Below, piece by piece: positions 61,039-64,000 of a stretch of 64,000 nt of DNA (position 1 is the first letter of the stretch; each line of letters begins with the position of its first letter). The DNA comes from Streptomyces cinnamoneus. Its GTDB lineage: Bacteria; Actinomycetota; Actinomycetes; Streptomycetales; Streptomycetaceae. Position numbers and translations under genes: made by a program. Below the pieces are notes generated by a model, which had not been told where the DNA came from, ran no database searches, and worked only from the letters and a program-made list of their open reading frames with translations. Location: assembly GCF_002939475.1 (NCBI RefSeq), contig NZ_PKFQ01000001.1, positions 4,895,001 through 4,959,000 on the forward strand, read 5' to 3'.

Positions 61039-63156
61039 ATGAAACCCACCGACAGCGCCGAACCGGCATCGCGGTTGCGCCGGCTATCCCCGCCCGCGCT
61101 GCCGACGGTCTGCGTGGCCCTGGCCGTACTGGCACTCGCCGCCGGGACCTTCCGCGCCGTCGGCACGGGCCGGGCGCTCTTCCCCGGCCAGGCCGCCGGC
61201 TGGGCCCTCGCGACGCTCACCGCGCTCATCGTCGCCCATCTCGTCGCCCTCGGACGCGACCGCTGGTGGGGCGGCACCGGCTCCGGCGCCGCCCTCACCC
61301 TGGCCGTCCTGCTGCTCTACGGCTGGCTCCCGTCCGTGCTGATCAGCATCGCGGTGGTGGCCCTCGTGGCCACCGCCCGCCGGCACCGCTGGCGGCAGGC
61401 GTTACTCCACGGCGCGGTCGACATCCTCGGCATCGCCGCCGCCGGCCTCGCCCTGGCCGGCTGGGGGATCCACGCCAGCGTCGAGAACCCCTGGCTGCCC
61501 GACACGTGGCGGCTGTCGGCCGCCCCGAAGATCGCCCTCGCCGCCTTCCTCTACCTCGCCGTCACCCGCGCCCTGCTCTGGTACTCCGTGGCCCCGCGCG
61601 CCGCCCTCACCAGCATCGCCCGCACCGCCCTCATGCGGCAGGCCCTCGTCGGCGGGGCCCTGCTGGGCATCGCCCCGCTCATCGCCGTCGTCGCGGACCA
61701 CGCGCCGCTGCTCCTGCCCCTCTTCGCGGTCCCCCTCGTCGCCCTGGACTCCACCCTCTGGATAGCGCGCGCCCGCGCCGAGGAACAGCTGCGCGACCCC
61801 CTCACCGGGCTGCCCAACCGTCAGTGGCTGCTGGAGCGCACCTGGACCGCCCTGGACGAGGCCGAGCAGGCCGGCGTGCGGGCCGCGCTCGTCCTGATCG
61901 ACCTCGACCGCTTCCGGTCCGTCAACGACACCCTCGGGCACCTCGCCGGCGACCGGCTGCTCCTGCAAATAGCGGAACGGCTGCGGCTCGCCCTCCCGCG
62001 CGACGCGGAGGCCGCCCGGCTCGGCGGGGACGAGTTCGCCGTGCTGCTGCCCGTCGCGGACTCCCTCACCAGCGCCCAGCGCGTGGCCCGCGCACTCGTC
62101 GCCGACCTCGGCTCGCCGCTCGACCTCGACGGGCTCACCCTCGTCCTGGAGGCCAGCGCTGGCGTCGCCGTCTACCCCGACCACGCGCTCGACGCCGAGG
62201 GCCTGCTGCGCCGCGCGGACGTGGCGATGTACCAGGCCAAGCGGGACCGCAGCGGCGTCGAGGTCTACGAGGCCCGCCGCGACGGCAACACCCCCGACCG
62301 GCTCGGCCTGTTGGGCGATCTGCGCCGGGCGCTGGACGCCGGCGAGGTCGAGCTGCACTACCAGCCCAAGGTCGCCTTCGACGGCCACGTCGAGGGCCTG
62401 GAGGCCCTGGTCCGCTGGGTCCACCCGGAGCGGGGCCGGGTCTCGCCGGACGAGTTCATCGCCATCGCCGAGTCCTCCGGCCTGATGCCCCGGCTGACCG
62501 AGTACGTCCTGGAGACCGCCCTGTGCCAGGTGGCCAAGTGGCGCGCCATGGGCCTGGAGGTGCCGGTGGCGGTCAACGTCTCGCCCCGCGACGTCCACAC
62601 CCCCGGCTTCGCCGGCTCGGTCGCCGCGCGGCTCGCCCGGCACGGCGTCCCCGCCGGGGCGCTCCAGCTGGAGATAACCGAGCACGTCCTGCTGGAGGAC
62701 CCCCAGCGGGCGGCCGACACCCTCGCCGGCCTCACCGGCCACGGCGTGAAGATGTCCCTCGACGACTTCGGCACCGGCTACTCCTCCCTGGTCCACCTGC
62801 GCCGCCTCCCGGTCAGCGAACTCAAGATCGACCGCTCCTTCGTCGCCCGGCTGGCCATCGACAACGAGGACGCGGAGATCGTCCGCTGCACGCTCGACCT
62901 CGCCCATTCCCTGGGCCTGGTCGTCGTCGCGGAGGGCGTCGAGGACGACGAGACCTGGGAGCGCCTGCGCGACCTGGGCTGCGACGCGGTCCAGGGCTGG
63001 CTCGTCGCCGCGGCGATGCCGCCCGACGAGACCACGGCCTGGCTGCGCCTGCGCGAGTCCGGCTGGCACCGGGAGGGCCCGCCCGTCCCGGTGGCCCCGG
63101 CCCCCGCGGCGGCCCCCGCCCCGGCGACGGAGGAAGCGGACCAGCCGGTGACGTAG
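61039..63156 (+). CDS. rmdB: Membrane GGDEF-EAL c-di-GMP protein (RmdB-like), contains a TTA codon
   Basis: 705-aa tandem protein: an N-terminal membrane part of about six segments (about residues 25-250), a GGDEF domain (active-site GGDEF at 329-333) and an EAL domain (EALVRW at 455-460). EAL catalytic positions are visible: NVSPRD, LEITEHVLLED, LDDFGTGYSSL, LKIDRSFV and VVAEGVED. The c-di-GMP inhibitory site (RxxD) expected before GGDEF is absent (PRDA out of register). From memory it corresponds to S. coelicolor SCO5495/RmdB, a phosphodiesterase in development. ATG 61039 has AGAGGG upstream. A TTA leucine codon occurs at 61402-61404 (residue 122). Confidence 0.9.
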   Translation: MKPTDSAEPASRLRRLSPPALPTVCVALAVLALAAGTFRAVGTGRALFPGQAAGWALATLTALIVAHLVALGRDRWWGGTGSGAALTLAVLLLYGWLPSVLISIAVVALVATARRHRWRQALLHGAVDILGIAAAGLALAGWGIHASVENPWLPDTWRLSAAPKIALAAFLYLAVTRALLWYSVAPRAALTSIARTALMRQALVGGALLGIAPLIAVVADHAPLLLPLFAVPLVALDSTLWIARARAEEQLRDPLTGLPNRQWLLERTWTALDEAEQAGVRAALVLIDLDRFRSVNDTLGHLAGDRLLLQIAERLRLALPRDAEAARLGGDEFAVLLPVADSLTSAQRVARALVADLGSPLDLDGLTLVLEASAGVAVYPDHALDAEGLLRRADVAMYQAKRDRSGVEVYEARRDGNTPDRLGLLGDLRRALDAGEVELHYQPKVAFDGHVEGLEALVRWVHPERGRVSPDEFIAIAESSGLMPRLTEYVLETALCQVAKWRAMGLEVPVAVNVSPRDVHTPGFAGSVAARLARHGVPAGALQLEITEHVLLEDPQRAADTLAGLTGHGVKMSLDDFGTGYSSLVHLRRLPVSELKIDRSFVARLAIDNEDAEIVRCTLDLAHSLGLVVVAEGVEDDETWERLRDLGCDAVQGWLVAAAMPPDETTAWLRLRESGWHREGPPVPVAPAPAAAPAPATEEADQPVT

Positions 63157-63334
63157 CCGGGGTGCCCGGCCCGGGCCGTGTCCCGCTCCGGGGCCCGGCG
63201 GGGCGGCGCCGGCCGGGCCGCCGCGCCCCCGGAAAGGGCCCGCGCGGCGGCCCTGCGGAAACCGTTGCGCGGGCACACGGCCCTGAGCCATAGGATTGGG
63301 GCGAACCTATACACCCACCCTTGAGGATCGCTGC

Positions 63335-63631
63335 ATGCCTGGCATCACGCGCGAGGAGGTCGCTCACCTCGCCCGGCTGTCACGTCTGGAGCTGAAGGCG
63401 GAAGAGCTCGACCACTTCGCCGAACAGCTCGACGTGATCATCGGCGCGGTCGCCCGCGTTTCCGATGTGGCCGACGAGGACGTACCGCCGACCTCCCACC
63501 CGCTGCCCCTGACCAACGTCATGCGGGCGGACGAGATCCGCCCGTCGCTGACCCCCCAGCAGGCGCTCTCCGGCGCCCCCGCACAGGAGCAGCAGCGTTT
63601 CAAGGTGCCGCAGATCCTGGGGGAGGACTGA
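63335..63631 (+). CDS. gatC: Asp-tRNA(Asn)/Glu-tRNA(Gln) amidotransferase subunit C
   Basis: Small 98-aa subunit that holds GatA and GatB together. The sequence [19 protein letters not shown] (about residues 5-23) and the Pro-rich [15 protein letters not shown] are characteristic. ATG 63335 has GAGG about eight bases upstream; an open frame from 63296 is unlikely. TAGGAT at 63291-63296 is a possible -10. gatA starts five bases after the stop, so these are co-transcribed. Essential indirect pathway for Gln-tRNA (and often Asn-tRNA). Confidence 0.95.
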   Translation: MPGITREEVAHLARLSRLELKAEELDHFAEQLDVIIGAVARVSDVADEDVPPTSHPLPLTNVMRADEIRPSLTPQQALSGAPAQEQQRFKVPQILGED

Positions 63632-63636
63632 TCCCG

Positions 63637-64000
63637 ATGACTGAGATCATCAAGCTCACCGCCGCCGAGATCGCCGAGAAGGTCGCCTCCGGCGAGCTCA
63701 CGGCCGTCGAGGTCACCGAGGCCCACCTGGCCCGCATCGAGGCCGTCGACGAGAAGGTGCACGCCTTCCTGCACGTCGACCGCGAGGGCGCGCTCGCGCA
63801 GGCCCGCGAGGTCGACGCCAAGCGGGAGCGCGGCGAGAAGCTCGGCCCGCTGGCCGGCGTCCCGCTCGCGCTGAAGGACATCTTCACCACCAAGGGGATC
63901 CCGACCACCGTCGGCTCCAAGATCCTCGAGGGCTGGATCCCGCCGTACGACGCGACGCTCACCAAGCGCCTGAAGGACGCGGACGTCGTCATCCTCGGCA
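63637..64000 (+). CDS. gatA: Asp-tRNA(Asn)/Glu-tRNA(Gln) amidotransferase subunit A (3' cut by window edge)
   Basis: The first 121 residues of the amidase-signature subunit that releases ammonia from glutamine. The catalytic Lys is in [20 protein letters not shown] (about residues 70-89), and [30 protein letters not shown] follows; the cis-Ser and Ser nucleophile lie beyond the edge. ATG 63637 is preceded by GGGGGAGG. Five bases after gatC. Confidence 0.95.
   Translation, partial: MTEIIKLTAAEIAEKVASGELTAVEVTEAHLARIEAVDEKVHAFLHVDREGALAQAREVDAKRERGEKLGPLAGVPLALKDIFTTKGIPTTVGSKILEGWIPPYDATLTKRLKDADVVILG

Noticed and set aside
63157-63290. GC-rich inverted repeats after rmdB as a terminator.
   Set aside because: Several overlapping imperfect stems are possible but none is clearly better than expected for the base composition.

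Overview
The window is chromosomal DNA of a high-GC actinomycete, almost certainly a Streptomyces: codon third positions are nearly all G/C, GTG starts are frequent, several genes appear to be leaderless, and the gene content is typical of the genus (GlgE pathway, RmdB-type c-di-GMP protein, MmyB-like regulator, EF-hand protein, L,D-transpeptidase lipoproteins). From memory, the order from glgB to gatA follows a conserved core segment of the S. coelicolor chromosome (about SCO5440-SCO5499); this was not checked by alignment. No rRNA, tRNA, CRISPR array, prophage or intact insertion sequence was seen.

Layout. 1-3.1 kb: a CitA/DcuS-type sensor kinase (cut by the left edge) divergent from the C4-dicarboxylate transporter dctA. 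3.1-6.9 kb: a small accessory patch with a decayed IS5-type transposase remnant, a coupled three-gene run (DUF5994 protein, small membrane protein, small soluble protein), a second DUF5994 gene, a YjbQ protein and a membrane protein. 7-9.4 kb: a TetR regulator divergent from a 14-TM MFS exporter, with three 18-bp operator-like palindromes between them. 9.5-22 kb: storage-carbohydrate genes in two units, glgE-treS and pep2-glgB, then an MmyB-like regulator divergent from glgP. 22-31 kb: a secreted thermolysin-family protease, glgX, two paralogous L,D-transpeptidase lipoproteins and an enoyl-CoA hydratase. 31-34.9 kb: a RsbW-like ATPase, a cell-wall amidase, an EF-hand protein, cutA and sdaA. 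35-38.3 kb: gcvT-gcvH-glyA under a tandem glycine riboswitch. 38.4-41 kb: a P-loop protein and two SseB-like proteins. 41-47.6 kb: an oligopeptide ABC transporter operon. 47.7-52.2 kb: an M1 peptidase, a TRIC-type channel, a DinB-like protein with a divergent WYL regulator, and an AhpD/CMD-family protein. 52.2-64 kb: cysteine desulfurase and mnmA (tRNA thiolation), a pair of duplicated secreted proteins, a LOG-like protein, an SDR, a MetE-like protein, ligA, a GGDEF-EAL protein, gatC and the start of gatA.

How the genes fit together. TreS makes maltose from trehalose, Pep2 phosphorylates it, GlgE polymerises maltose-1-phosphate and GlgB branches the product; GlgP and GlgX take the glucan apart. 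GcvT/GcvH, GlyA and SdaA form a route from glycine through serine to pyruvate. The extracellular protease and the peptide importer share an unusual upstream motif and may be co-regulated.

The strongest non-coding observations are: a textbook MerR-type promoter (19-bp spacer holding a dyad) on a leaderless carboxymuconolactone-decarboxylase-family gene; the triple TetR operator; a short leaderless upstream ORF overlapping an SseB-like gene; the motif shared by the protease and opp genes; and a TTA codon in the GGDEF-EAL gene, suggesting control by the bldA tRNA. I found no clear new defence system or biosynthetic cluster. The least described coding unit is the DUF5994 group at 3.8-5.7 kb.
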